Shown piece by piece: positions 1 to 8,919 of a DNA stretch of 64,000 nucleotides. How positions within the stretch are numbered: the stretch's first letter is position 1; each line of letters begins with the position of its first letter. This DNA comes from Halobacillus litoralis (GTDB lineage: Bacteria; Bacillota; Bacilli; Bacillales; Halobacillaceae). The DNA lies in assembly GCF_020524085.2 (NCBI RefSeq), contig NZ_CP129016.1, positions 3,404,001 to 3,468,000 of the forward strand, in the 5' to 3' direction. Below the pieces are notes generated by a model. It did no database searches. It saw nothing but the letters and a program-made list of their open reading frames with translations, and was not told the origin of the DNA. A program made the position numbers and the translations under genes.

Positions 1-3000
1 GTATCCGTTACTTCAGGAGCCATTTTGCTTCCATCCCCACAAATATAGAGACGGCCCCCTTGATCTAATAGAGAAAGGATCGCTTCTGCATTTTTCTTCA
101 TCACATGCTGGACATACACCTTTTCTCCATCCTTTTGTCGTGAAAAAGCCGTGTGCAGGTCAATCAAACCGAGACGTTCCGCTTCTTTCAGTTCCTCTTC
201 GTACAAGAAATCCTGTTCCGGGTGACGGCACCCGAAATAAAGATGGGCTTCACCAAGCGCTGTTCCTTCCTGCTGCATCACTTTACGCGCCTGAACGAAC
301 CCTCGGAAGGGAGCGATTCCAGTCCCCGGCCCGACAAGGATCATCGGAGTTTCAGGATCTTCCGGCAGTTGGAAGTCGGATTGAGGGGTACGGACGAAAC
401 AGGCGATTTTGTCTCCGATTTCTCTTGATGCCAAATAATTCGAAGCTACACCTTCGTACTCCCCCTTGCCGCTCCACGCCTCTCCTCGAACGACACTGAC
501 CGTCACACTCGGTTGATGGGCATCCACACGAGGGGAACTGGAAATCGAATAATAACGGACTTTCAAAGCTGGAAGCAGGGAAATGAATTGTTCGAACTCC
601 ATTTCACAGGACGCGAACGCTTCTAACAGCTCCAGCATTGTCTGGCGTTTCTCGAGAATTTCTCTCTTATAATTTTCATCCTCGACGAGTTGTTCGAGTT
701 CGATTTTGTGAGGCGGGCAGGGGTTACTCGCTGCAAGCGCGCGGATTTGTGCCCGCGTCGCAGGCTCCTGCAATTCCACGTAAGACGATAACAATTGCAG
801 CAGTTGAACCGGTTGACCTGTAGGCAGATGGGACGCGCGTCCTGTCCCCTCGCTCAACATCACATACTCTTCTCCTTTGAGCCCAAACCGGTCCAGCACC
901 CTGTTGATTAGGACTTGTGTATTTTCCGGAACGACACCTAAATGATCCCCTTCCTGGAAAGTCACGTCTGAAGGAAGTTCAACCTCCACGTGACGAGTGC
1001 TGCGCTCATCAGACTCTAGCAGCTCTTTGTTTTCAAGCACAACAGCAGTGAAAGCATCATACGTGCGGGCCACAGGCGTGTAGCTCGTTCCGCTGACGAA
1101 TTCCATGGAAACGGGGCTGGAGGCCGTTTGACCTTCTTCCAAGTCCAAGTTGAAATGATCAGCTAACGCCGGCCAAAGCTTTTCTTCCCATTTTTCCAGA
1201 TCGCCATCAAAATCCTCGTTGGCATCTCCTTCTCCTCGTTCAAGTAGACGGAAGGCTCCTTTCGCATCGAGCTTGCGATCGATCGTTGCCGGAACTCGTT
1301 GATACGTGCTCGCCCAATTTCGGTCTCCACAGCCGAAAACAGCGTAGGTCACCCCATCGAGATCCGCTTCCTCATCAGAAGTCAGCCACTGGACAAAAGA
1401 GGTCGCGTTGTCTGGCGGATTGCCATTATAGGATGCCGATACAACCAAAGTGGCACCTTCTTTCGGAAGATTCCCCGTCCATTCATCAAGCAGGGCCGTC
1501 GTTACGGCGAACCCTTGATGACGGGCGGTGTCAGCAAGCTCGCGGGCCACTCCTTCTGAGGTTCCCATATTCGATCCGTACAAGACAAGGAATGGTGTGC
1601 CATGAGACTCGCGCGCAGGCATTTCCTTCGTTTCTTTCTTTTCATCCACATCTGGCGTTTGGATCCCCTGGAATTCTCTTCTCGATTTCACTTTCATCGT
1701 CAAACCATCGGGCTTGAACGTCAACGTTTCTTTGATATCCAATTCATAATCCGAATGATCCTCAAGGTCGAAATGCTGTAAAACCATGCCGAGAACGAGC
1801 GTCGCTTCATGAAGCGCAAACTGCTGTCCGATACATGCCCTTTGTCCATTTCCAAATGGCTTATAAGCGTGATACGGAATGCTCGCTGGATTTTCAAAAC
1901 GCTCTGGATTGAATTCCTCTGCATCGTCTCCCCAGACAGTGGTGTCACGGTGAAGCTCCGGGATTAGCAGTGTAAACGTATCCCCTTTTTCCACCTCGTA
2001 TTCACCATCCAGCGTTGTATCTTCCTTTGCATAAACGGAAAACGCCGGGGCTGTCGGCCATAGGCGTAACGCTTCGTTTAAAATCATCCGCACGTATTTC
2101 AGTTGCTTCACCTGTTTAAAGGATGGGGTGTCATCACCGAGCACTTCATCCACTTCCTCATACGCCTTCTGTAACTTATCCGGATGTTTCAATAGATAAT
2201 ACATGGCAAACGAGAGGAGCCCACTCGTCGTTTCGTGTCCCGCAATGAGAAAGGTGATGATTTGAAAACGGATATTTTTATCATCCAGAGATTCTCCTGT
2301 TTCAGGATCTTTCCCTTTCAGCATATGCCCAAGCAGGTCATCCTCCCCCTGGTCGCCTGCTTGTTTCCGTTCCTCGATGAGTTGATCGACAAGATTGAAC
2401 ATGTAATCGATATCTTCTTTAAATTGTCTTTTGGAGCGCACCATCAACTTGTCCTGAATACCCAGTCGCTGCGTCTGGCTCATCGATTCATCAAGCGCTC
2501 GCACCATTTTTTCGATGAAAGGATGCGCATCTTCCCGGTAGAAACTATTAAAACGATAGTTGAACCCACACAAACCGATCGTGTCGAGCGTCAGGCGTGT
2601 CATATCATCAGGTACATCAACTTCTTCATTCGGATTCAGTCTCGCCCATTTTTGGATCAGCTGAGAAGCAAGGTCGAGCATTTTATCATGATAGCCTTTC
2701 ATCGCCTGCTGACTGAAACTTGGCAGCAGAATGTTATGAGCTTTCTTCCAATTCGGTTCTTCCGTCCCACTTGTGAACAAACCATCTCCACCAAAGGCAC
2801 GAACCTTTTGGAGGGCTGGCCCTACTTTTTTATCAAAACGCGTCTCGTCACAGATTTCAGCGGCAAAACGGGCACTTGAAATAAATGTACTGACCCGGCC
2901 CGGGAATTGGATTTGATAGATCGGACCGAGATCCCGGGCATGCTTCATAAATGACTGGACGGGTTTTTCCTTATCAATGCTCGGTAAATTTCCGAGCGGT

Positions 3001-3041
3001 CCGTAGGATTTCGGTTGTGGCAGATTTTCTGTATGATTCAT
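1..3041 (-). CDS. Bifunctional cytochrome P450/NADPH-P450 reductase (CYP102, P450 BM3 type), C-terminus cut by window edge
   Basis: Self-sufficient fatty-acid hydroxylase: a P450 haem domain fused to a diflavin reductase, cytosolic, using NADPH and O2. Translating the minus strand from the ATG at 3041 (preceded by AGAGGTG) gives about 1013 residues. The family is about 1050, so roughly 35 C-terminal residues lie outside the window. Visible in order: GDGLFTSG near residue 87 (the active-site Phe region of BM3), oxygen-activating AGHETTSG near 270, haem loop [10 protein letters not shown] with Cys403, FMN-binding [11 protein letters not shown] near 490, an FAD domain from about 660, and NADPH-site [12 protein letters not shown] and YICGDG at the end. 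The substrate-anchoring Arg of BM3 (PGRV) is kept, but the partner Tyr (BM3 Tyr51) appears as Phe. It lies 84 bp downstream of a TetR gene, with a palindrome between them, matching the fatR-cyp102 pairs of Bacillus. The family assignment is very secure; the exact substrate is inferred. Confidence 0.96.
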   Translation of the reverse strand, partial: MNHTENLPQPKSYGPLGNLPSIDKEKPVQSFMKHARDLGPIYQIQFPGRVSTFISSARFAAEICDETRFDKKVGPALQKVRAFGGDGLFTSGTEEPNWKKAHNILLPSFSQQAMKGYHDKMLDLASQLIQKWARLNPNEEVDVPDDMTRLTLDTIGLCGFNYRFNSFYREDAHPFIEKMVRALDESMSQTQRLGIQDKLMVRSKRQFKEDIDYMFNLVDQLIEERKQAGDQGEDDLLGHMLKGKDPETGESLDDKNIRFQIITFLIAGHETTSGLLSFAMYYLLKHPDKLQKAYEEVDEVLGDDTPSFKQVKQLKYVRMILNEALRLWPTAPAFSVYAKEDTTLDGEYEVEKGDTFTLLIPELHRDTTVWGDDAEEFNPERFENPASIPYHAYKPFGNGQRACIGQQFALHEATLVLGMVLQHFDLEDHSDYELDIKETLTFKPDGLTMKVKSRREFQGIQTPDVDEKKETKEMPARESHGTPFLVLYGSNMGTSEGVARELADTARHQGFAVTTALLDEWTGNLPKEGATLVVSASYNGNPPDNATSFVQWLTSDEEADLDGVTYAVFGCGDRNWASTYQRVPATIDRKLDAKGAFRLLERGEGDANEDFDGDLEKWEEKLWPALADHFNLDLEEGQTASSPVSMEFVSGTSYTPVARTYDAFTAVVLENKELLESDERSTRHVEVELPSDVTFQEGDHLGVVPENTQVLINRVLDRFGLKGEEYVMLSEGTGRASHLPTGQPVQLLQLLSSYVELQEPATRAQIRALAASNPCPPHKIELEQLVEDENYKREILEKRQTMLELLEAFASCEMEFEQFISLLPALKVRYYSISSSPRVDAHQPSVTVSVVRGEAWSGKGEYEGVASNYLASREIGDKIACFVRTPQSDFQLPEDPETPMILVGPGTGIAPFRGFVQARKVMQQEGTALGEAHLYFGCRHPEQDFLYEEELKEAERLGLIDLHTAFSRQKDGEKVYVQHVMKKNAEAILSLLDQGGRLYICGDGSKMAPEVTD

Positions 3042-3075
3042 GGACAAACACCTCTTTGATCATAATTGAAGATAC

Positions 3076-3095
3076 CGGAATGAATATTCATTCCG
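3076..3095. promoter_or_regulatory. FatR/FadR-type palindromic operator in the regulator-P450 gap
   Basis: A perfect 20-bp palindrome whose core is GGAATGAATATTCATTCC sits between the TetR stop and the P450 ribosome site. It resembles the TGAATGA-TA-TCATTCA sites bound by acyl-CoA/fatty-acid responsive TetR repressors of Bacillus (FadR, FatR). A near copy lies at 3723-3740, upstream of the regulator. Binding by the adjacent repressor is inferred. Confidence 0.75.
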
Positions 3096-3125
3096 CACAT
3101 AGGAGAAGGAAAAGCTGCCTCATCA

Positions 3126-3701
3126 TCATTCATGATGACGCACAGCATCCCAGCAACTTTCTTCGATACCAGCTAATAATTCATCCGTCGCTTCGATCTC
3201 ACCTGCACGGATCAATTTAAACAGCTCAAGAAACCCTCCGAAGATAATCGCAATCAACGCTTTCGACGGCAGATCCCTGATTTGTTCTTTTTCTTTCCCT
3301 TCATCAAAGAATTCATGGAGAATCATCAGCAAATGATTGAATTGTCCCCGACTTGTTTCATCAAGAAAGTAGGCGGCGTTATGAGTCTTGATAAAATATA
3401 GCGCATGCTCATGCTCATTTGTAAAACGCACCATCCCTTGAAACAAATGGTGGAACTGATTACGGATCCCTGCATTCTTCGGGTACCCTTCTTCAAGGGT
3501 CTTTGTGAACAAGGCCGTATAGTATTGAAACAATGTATTGACTAGAACTTCTTTGTTCTCAAAATAGCGGTAGATCGTCCCCGCCCCTACTTTTGCATCA
3601 CTTGCGATCATTGGAATCGTCGTGGCATCGAAGCCGCGTTCTGCGAATAGTGAAAGCGCACTATGGAAGATATGATCCCTCTTACTTGTGGATGTTGGCA
3701 T
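3126..3701 (-). CDS. TetR-family repressor, FatR-like
   Basis: Likely fatty-acid responsive repressor of the downstream P450. The start chosen is the ATG at 3701, which follows a strong AGGAGGGAGG; the open frame extends to 3734, but that part overlaps the upstream palindrome. The protein is 191 aa with an N-terminal TetR helix-turn-helix (about residues 8-55, core [16 protein letters not shown]) and a helical ligand domain typical in length. It is co-directional with the P450 gene, and palindromic sites on both sides of the gene suggest autoregulation plus control of the P450. The HTH call is certain; fatty acid or acyl-CoA as ligand follows from the fatR-cyp102 context, not from a visible residue. 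Confidence 0.9.
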   Translation of the reverse strand: MPTSTSKRDHIFHSALSLFAERGFDATTIPMIASDAKVGAGTIYRYFENKEVLVNTLFQYYTALFTKTLEEGYPKNAGIRNQFHHLFQGMVRFTNEHEHALYFIKTHNAAYFLDETSRGQFNHLLMILHEFFDEGKEKEQIRDLPSKALIAIIFGGFLELFKLIRAGEIEATDELLAGIEESCWDAVRHHE

Positions 3702-3722
3702 ATAAACAACCTCCCTCCTATG

Positions 3723-3740
3723 CGGAATGAACATTCATTC
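3723..3740. promoter_or_regulatory. Second FatR-type operator, upstream of the TetR gene
   Basis: GGAATGAACATTCATTCC is palindromic apart from the central two bases and shares both arms with the site at 3076-3095. It lies about 20 bp upstream of the TetR start codon, where bound repressor would block its own promoter. Confidence 0.7.
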
Positions 3741-3910
3741 CTGTTTAGCTTAGTATATTTTACTATTCCCTTCAATCAATCGAAGGACTCATAATTTTAC
3801 TGAATCAACCAAATGGCCCAAGGGGAGTACCGTTTAAAAATAAAACGCTCCCCATACAACCACACCGATGATAAGTGCGGTGACTAAAGACGTACAATCA
3901 TCCGCTTCAT

Positions 3911-3949
3911 AAAAAAACCCCCTTCCCTCTTTTACGAAGGAAGGGGGTG
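3911..3949 (-). terminator. Rho-independent terminator of the MFS gene
   Basis: Read on the minus strand, stem CCCCCTTCC pairs with GGAAGGGGG around a 12-nt loop and is followed by seven T. It lies just past the MFS stop codon. Confidence 0.9.
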
Positions 3950-3965
3950 AAAGTTTCATCAGTAA

Positions 3966-5174
3966 TCACGCCGATGCATGCAGTTTTTTCGTCGTCAATG
4001 TGAAAAAGATCACCGCACCAATCGAAGCGGTCGTAAACAAGATCGCCCCCATCGGTACAGCCGTCGTTTCATCAAGGCCGACTAGTGGAGATACGGTCGC
4101 GCCAAACAGCAACGGCAGCATTCCAAGTACCGCACTCGCACTTCCTGCCCGGTGGCCTTGATGTTCCATCGCCAACGTGAACGTACTGGTCAACACCATC
4201 CCCATCGCTGTCATATAAATGAAGATCGGAACGACAATGGAATACAGAGGCCCCTCTATAATCGTCATGACTAAAAGGAAGCCGGTCGCACTGACCGCAA
4301 CGAGGACAGCAGTCCGAAGCAGACTTCTCTCATGGAAGATTCCACCGAGACGTCCGACTAAAAAGCTTCCTGTTATGATCGCTAGGCCGTTGATTCCGAA
4401 TAAGACACTAAAGACCTGAGGCGATACGTTGTAAATGCCCTGGTAAACGAACGGCGTCCCGGAAACATAGGCGAAACTTCCCCCATGGACAAAACCGATC
4501 GTCAGGGCGTAACCGATGAACGAGCGGTCCTTCAGCAGTCGCCCGATCGTCAGGATCGATTCTTTCACAGAACTCGGAATCCTTTTTTCTACCGGAAGGG
4601 TCTCCGGCAATTTTCCCGCGACTGTCAAAACGATTGCGACCCCTACGATACTTAAAAAGAAGAAGATCGTCTCCCAGGTAGCGAATGGTAATAGCAGAAT
4701 CGCTCCCCCGGTCATCGGTGCAATCATCGGAGCCGTCGCATTGATCACCATGAGTAAGGCGAAGAATTTCGTCAACTCTCTCCCTGAAAAGACGTCACGC
4801 ACGACGGCCCGTGAAAGGACGACACCGGCTGAAGCCGTGAAGCCCTGAAGGAATCGGGCGATGACGAGCACAAGAATATTCGGTGCAAGCGCACAAAGTA
4901 AGGACGCCAGTGCGAAGAGGGACAGGAAGACGATGAGTGGCTTCTTCCTCCCTTGTGAGTCACTGACCGGGCCGACGACAATCTGCCCGACAGCAAGACC
5001 GATCAAACAGGTGGTCAGGCTGAGCTGAACAAGGGATGCGTTTGTCCCTAAATCCGATGCGATTCCCGGGAAGCTTGGCAGATACATATCAATGTTCAAT
5101 GGACCTAGAATCCCAAGCATTCCGAGTAGGAACGCAAGACCTATTCTTTCTTTCCCTTTTGGATTATGTAACAT
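3966..5174 (-). CDS. MFS multidrug efflux transporter, Bcr/CflA family
   Basis: Twelve-helix major facilitator of about 402 aa, predicted to expel drugs by proton antiport across the cytoplasmic membrane. The start is set at the ATG at 5174 because AAGAAGGTG lies just upstream; a longer open frame to 5270 adds a charged leader that does not look like the family. Near the N-terminus GPLNIDMYLPSFPGIASDLG is the hallmark first helix and loop of Bcr/CflA proteins, and GPVSDSQGRKKPL is motif A between helices 2 and 3. The gene is monocistronic, with a strong terminator 17 bp beyond the stop. The substrate cannot be told from sequence. Confidence 0.92.
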   Translation of the reverse strand: MLHNPKGKERIGLAFLLGMLGILGPLNIDMYLPSFPGIASDLGTNASLVQLSLTTCLIGLAVGQIVVGPVSDSQGRKKPLIVFLSLFALASLLCALAPNILVLVIARFLQGFTASAGVVLSRAVVRDVFSGRELTKFFALLMVINATAPMIAPMTGGAILLLPFATWETIFFFLSIVGVAIVLTVAGKLPETLPVEKRIPSSVKESILTIGRLLKDRSFIGYALTIGFVHGGSFAYVSGTPFVYQGIYNVSPQVFSVLFGINGLAIITGSFLVGRLGGIFHERSLLRTAVLVAVSATGFLLVMTIIEGPLYSIVVPIFIYMTAMGMVLTSTFTLAMEHQGHRAGSASAVLGMLPLLFGATVSPLVGLDETTAVPMGAILFTTASIGAVIFFTLTTKKLHASA

Positions 5175-5344
5175 CGTTAAACACCTTCTTCTATTCAATC
5201 TACTATTTAAAAACTCCTTGAATCTAATCCCCTGGTTTTCCAGGCGGTTAAACTTTGATTTTATCTTCATTCACCGTGGAAGTCTATTCATAAGCACAGA
5301 AAAACCGTTCCATCATGCATGAATGGAACGATTGGGATCTTATC

Positions 5345-6331
5345 TTATCCTTTTCCTTCATAATACTCTTTAACAAGCTCCCCCATCACCCTATTGGTTC
5401 GAAGCGCGGTTTTCCCTGTGCTTGGACACGTTCCTTTTCCGAGGAGCTCATCCACGATCGTTTGAATATGAGCCTGTTGAATATGTTTCGGACGCTCCAT
5501 GTAGAAAGATTCCTCCCCAGAATCGGTGATCAGGATAACCGGCTTGTCATCGAAGGTGGAAAACTGTATCTCTCCTTTTGTTCCAACAATACGGTTGTCA
5601 TCCTCATTCTTATAAGAAGAGAAATTCCATACTCCTGTTCCAACCGCACCGTTCCCAAATTTCCATACCCCGCTCACCGTGTCTTCCGCTGGATAGGAAT
5701 CAGCAAGGTTTAGCCCAAATCCTCTCACATCTGTCAAAGGCCCAAGTAGGTAATCGAAGAGATCTAACGTATGAGAACCGACATCGTAGAATAACCCTGC
5801 CCCGCTTTCTTCCGGAATCACCCTCCATGGCCAATTTCCATTCTCATCTTTGGAAACGATTTTCTGGGTCTGCTGCATAGAAGCGAACCGTACTTCCCCG
5901 ATGGCCCCTTCTTCGATCAGTTCTTTTACTTTCAAAAACCTCGGCAGGGACCTCCGGTAATAGGCCACAAATAATGGCACACCATGCTCTTCACATACAC
6001 GGACCATTTCTTCACACTCTTCCACGCTGTTGGACATCGGTTTTTCCACATACACGGGCTTGCCCGCTTTGGCTGCCATGAGCGTATATTCTTTATGAGA
6101 AGAAGGTGGCGTAGCAATATACACCGCGTCCACATCGTCATCATGAATTAAATCCTCGGCCTGGTCATACCATTTGGGCACGCCATGACGTTCCGCATAG
6201 TCTTTCGCTTTCACGCCATTTCTTCGCATCACCGCTTGAAGAGAACTTTGTTCAATCTTTTGAAAAGCAGGACCACTTTTTACTTCTGTCACGTTCCCGC
6301 ACCCTATGATTCCCCACCTTATGTTTTTCAC
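5345..6331 (-). CDS. Gfo/Idh/MocA family NAD(P)-dependent oxidoreductase
   Basis: Soluble sugar or polyol dehydrogenase of 328 aa, normal for the family. The start is a GTG at 6331 after GGGGAGG. An N-terminal Rossmann fold shows GIIGCGNV at residues 8-15, and the family signature VEKPMSNSVEE (about residue 95) holds the catalytic Lys of the EKP motif. The C-terminal alpha/beta domain carries GAGLFYDVGSHTLDLFDYLLG, with the conserved Asp and His near 190. It stands beside the divergent gluconate operon, so a role in sugar acid metabolism is possible, but nothing in the sequence fixes the substrate. Confidence 0.9.
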   Translation of the reverse strand: MKNIRWGIIGCGNVTEVKSGPAFQKIEQSSLQAVMRRNGVKAKDYAERHGVPKWYDQAEDLIHDDDVDAVYIATPPSSHKEYTLMAAKAGKPVYVEKPMSNSVEECEEMVRVCEEHGVPLFVAYYRRSLPRFLKVKELIEEGAIGEVRFASMQQTQKIVSKDENGNWPWRVIPEESGAGLFYDVGSHTLDLFDYLLGPLTDVRGFGLNLADSYPAEDTVSGVWKFGNGAVGTGVWNFSSYKNEDDNRIVGTKGEIQFSTFDDKPVILITDSGEESFYMERPKHIQQAHIQTIVDELLGKGTCPSTGKTALRTNRVMGELVKEYYEGKG

Positions 6332-6549
6332 TGAATTTCCTCCCCTGATATCTTTTCTTAAAAATTCATTGCCTGACTGCTATTTCGTTACCACCTTAGC
6401 ACATTAAGGAACATGCACCAAAAAATACAAAATAATCCCGCTTTACTGAATGGATCATAAAAAAACAGTAGAATATCGAAGCCCTTGGGATGAAAGGGAA
6501 AACGTTCTTTTCCACCCATCATTTTTCGATTTTTTTCGACATTTTCTAT

Positions 6550-6563
6550 AAAAAGCGTTTTCA
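6550..6563. promoter_or_regulatory. Possible catabolite-responsive element (cre) before gntR
   Basis: On the minus strand TGAAAACGCTTTTT matches the CcpA site consensus TGWAANCGNTNWCA except at the last two bases. It sits just upstream of the proposed gnt promoter, where glucose repression of gluconate genes is expected. Imperfect match. Confidence 0.45.
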
Positions 6564-6566
6564 AAC

Positions 6567-6595
6567 TTGAAAAGTTGTACTACACTACTTGTATA
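6567..6595 (+). promoter_or_regulatory. Proposed gnt operon promoter
   Basis: TTGAAA at 6567-6572 and TGTATA at 6590-6595 are spaced by 17 bp. The -10 hexamer overlaps the GntR palindrome, so repression by occlusion is plausible. Confidence 0.5.
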
Positions 6596-6601
6596 CAAGT
6601 A
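6586..6601. promoter_or_regulatory. GntR operator
   Basis: TACTTGTATACAAGTA is a perfect 16-bp palindrome and is essentially the gnt operator of Bacillus subtilis (ATACTTGTATACAAGTAT). It overlaps the predicted -10 element 30 bp upstream of gntR, so gntR is likely autoregulated together with gntKP. Confidence 0.85.
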
Positions 6602-6629
6602 TACAGTGAAGAATGAATGAGGTGAATAA

Positions 6630-7364
6630 ATGAAGGATTCTAATGAATTTTTATACCCACGCCAATGGTTATCCAAAGCATCCGCTGGTGAACGCGTCGC
6701 CTGCGAACTCCGAATGCGGATCATTTCGGGCACGGTTGAAAGCGGTTCAATCCTATCGGAGAATCAGCTAGCTTCCGAATTTTCCGTAAGCCGTTCCCCT
6801 GTACGGGATGCTTTGAAAGCCCTTGCTTCCGAAAATCTCATCCGCCTGGAAAGGATGGGCGCTCGCGTTCTCGATATAACGGAAAAAGAAATCCAGGAAA
6901 TGTACGATGTCCGGTTACTCGTTGAGAGCTTTGTTTTTGAGCGGCTCGTCCATATGGATACCGAAGAACTGGTCAAAGATCTCAGCAAGATTTTTGAAAT
7001 GATGAAAATAGCCATTCAATACAAGGATGCCGATGAATTTTCCAAGCAGGACCTGGAATTTCACGATACGATTATCCGTTCGATCGGTCATTCTCATATT
7101 CAGATGATTTGGAACAACCTGAAACCTACACTCGAAAGTCTTGTCCTCCTTTCTATGAGGTATAGGTTTGAAGAGATGTACGAGGACTTTGAACGAATCA
7201 TTGAGAACCACGGATTATACATTGAAGCCATCCAAAAGAAGGATCGCGACCTTATGGTGCAATCCCTCCACCAGAATTTCGATGATGTGGCAAAAGGCCG
7301 CGTCGAAGAACTATGGATGGCACAGGAAACCTTTACTAAAGGAGTCGAAAAAGAAGATGACTAA
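6630..7364 (+). CDS. gntR: Gluconate operon repressor GntR
   Basis: GntR/FadR-subfamily repressor of 244 aa that releases DNA when gluconate binds. The winged helix occupies about residues 20-85 (ELRMRIISGTVESGSILSENQLA, then SRSPVRDALKALA), followed by an all-helical FCD effector domain to about 225. N-terminal wording such as PRQWLSKASAGERVACELRMRIISG is very close to B. subtilis GntR as I know it. It is the first gene of gntR-gntK-gntP, and its stop overlaps the gntK start by 8 bases. An exact gnt-type palindrome lies upstream. Confidence 0.95.
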   Translation: MKDSNEFLYPRQWLSKASAGERVACELRMRIISGTVESGSILSENQLASEFSVSRSPVRDALKALASENLIRLERMGARVLDITEKEIQEMYDVRLLVESFVFERLVHMDTEELVKDLSKIFEMMKIAIQYKDADEFSKQDLEFHDTIIRSIGHSHIQMIWNNLKPTLESLVLLSMRYRFEEMYEDFERIIENHGLYIEAIQKKDRDLMVQSLHQNFDDVAKGRVEELWMAQETFTKGVEKEDD

Positions 7365-8895
7365 CTTCATGCTCGGTATCGACATCGGTACCACCAGTAC
7401 AAAAGCTGTATTATTCAGTGAAAAAGGCGATGTCATTCAAAAGGAAAGCAAGGGCTATCCCCTGCATACCCCGGACATCTCAACGGCCGAACAGGATCCA
7501 GATGAAATTTTCCAGGCGGTTGTCTCGGTCATGACCGCGATTATGGATGATCATAAACACAAGAACATTTCGTTCGTGTCATTCAGTAGTGCAATGCACA
7601 GTCTGATAGCTGTCGACAAAGACGGCCATCCTCTGACCTCCTGTATCACCTGGGCAGATAACAGAAGTGAAGCATGGACACAGAAAATCAAAGACGAATG
7701 GAACGGTCATGAGATTTACAGACGTACCGGCACACCGATCCATCCCATGTCTCCTTTGAGTAAAGTGACATGGCTGGTTCAGGAGCATCCTGAAATCGAT
7801 TCCATCACGAACAAGTACATTGGCATCAAAGAATACATTTTCCACAAGTTTTTCAACGAGTATGTCCTTGATCATTCTCTTGCTTCCGCTACTGGAATGA
7901 TGAATTTAGAAAAAATGGACTGGGATGAAGAAGCGCTTCACATTGCAGGGATTTCCCGGGATAAGTTATCAAGGCTCGTACCAACGACGGAAGCTTTTAC
8001 TTCCTGCAACCGTTCACTGGCTCAGCAAATCGGATTGGATCCGGAAACTCCCTTTATTATCGGTGCGAGTGATGGGGTTTTATCGAACCTTGGTGTAAAC
8101 GCTATCGGAAAAGGAGAAATCGCGGTCACGATTGGGACAAGCGGAGCGATTCGGACGATCATCGATCAGCCCAAGACCGATGAAAAAGGAAGAATTTTCT
8201 GTTATGCACTGACAGAGGATCACTGGGTCATCGGAGGTCCTGTCAACAATGGCGGGATGATTCTGCGCTGGATCAGAGATGAATTCGCGGCAGCAGAAAT
8301 TGAAACGGCGAAGCGTCTCGGCATAGATCCTTATGAAGTCCTGACAAAAATCGCCGATGGTGTGAGACCAGGAGCAGAAGGGTTGATTTTCCATCCTTAT
8401 TTAGCCGGGGAGCGGGCTCCGCTTTGGAACCCGGATGTACGTGGATCATTCTTTGGACTGACCATGTCTCATAAAAAAGAGCATATGATCCGCGCGGCAC
8501 TCGAAGGAATCATTTACAACTTGTACACCGTCTACCTCGCCCTTGTGGAATGTATGGACACCCCTGTCACACGGATACAGGCGACAGGAGGTTTTGCCCG
8601 TTCCGACGTATGGCGTCAGATGATGGCGGATATTTTCGAATCAGAAGTCGCTGTGCCGGAAAGCTATGAAAGCTCTTGTCTCGGCGCTTGTATTCTAGGA
8701 CTCTATGCCACAGGAAAAGTAGATTCGTTTGAAGTCGTTTCCGAGATGATCGGAAGTACCCATCAACACACACCGGTGGAGGAAGCCTCTCACGAATACC
8801 GCCAACTGCTCCCGATCTTCATCGATTTATCCAGGAGACTGAGTAGTGATTATACAAGAATTGCCGAATACCAGAGAGGTTTAATTCACAAGTAA
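7357..8895 (+). CDS. gntK: Gluconokinase
   Basis: FGGY-family sugar kinase that phosphorylates gluconate to 6-phosphogluconate for the pentose phosphate pathway. The ATG at 7357 (MTNFMLGIDIGTTSTKAVLF) is chosen because it starts the FGGY N-terminal phosphate motif and overlaps the gntR stop, suggesting translational coupling to the upstream AAAGGAG. An open frame extends further 5' but is a shadow of gntR. The 512-aa length equals the known enzyme. TWADNRSEAW lies in the substrate domain, and the C-terminal FGGY domain has ATGGFARSDVWRQMMADIF, the conserved ATP-binding segment. Confidence 0.95.
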   Translation: MTNFMLGIDIGTTSTKAVLFSEKGDVIQKESKGYPLHTPDISTAEQDPDEIFQAVVSVMTAIMDDHKHKNISFVSFSSAMHSLIAVDKDGHPLTSCITWADNRSEAWTQKIKDEWNGHEIYRRTGTPIHPMSPLSKVTWLVQEHPEIDSITNKYIGIKEYIFHKFFNEYVLDHSLASATGMMNLEKMDWDEEALHIAGISRDKLSRLVPTTEAFTSCNRSLAQQIGLDPETPFIIGASDGVLSNLGVNAIGKGEIAVTIGTSGAIRTIIDQPKTDEKGRIFCYALTEDHWVIGGPVNNGGMILRWIRDEFAAAEIETAKRLGIDPYEVLTKIADGVRPGAEGLIFHPYLAGERAPLWNPDVRGSFFGLTMSHKKEHMIRAALEGIIYNLYTVYLALVECMDTPVTRIQATGGFARSDVWRQMMADIFESEVAVPESYESSCLGACILGLYATGKVDSFEVVSEMIGSTHQHTPVEEASHEYRQLLPIFIDLSRRLSSDYTRIAEYQRGLIHK

Positions 8896-8919
8896 AAAAC
8901 ACAACATGGAGGGATCATC

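Noticed and set aside
2235..2879. Plus-strand open frame of 214 codons
   Set aside because: Shadow of the P450 gene on the other strand; no ribosome site and no protein family features.
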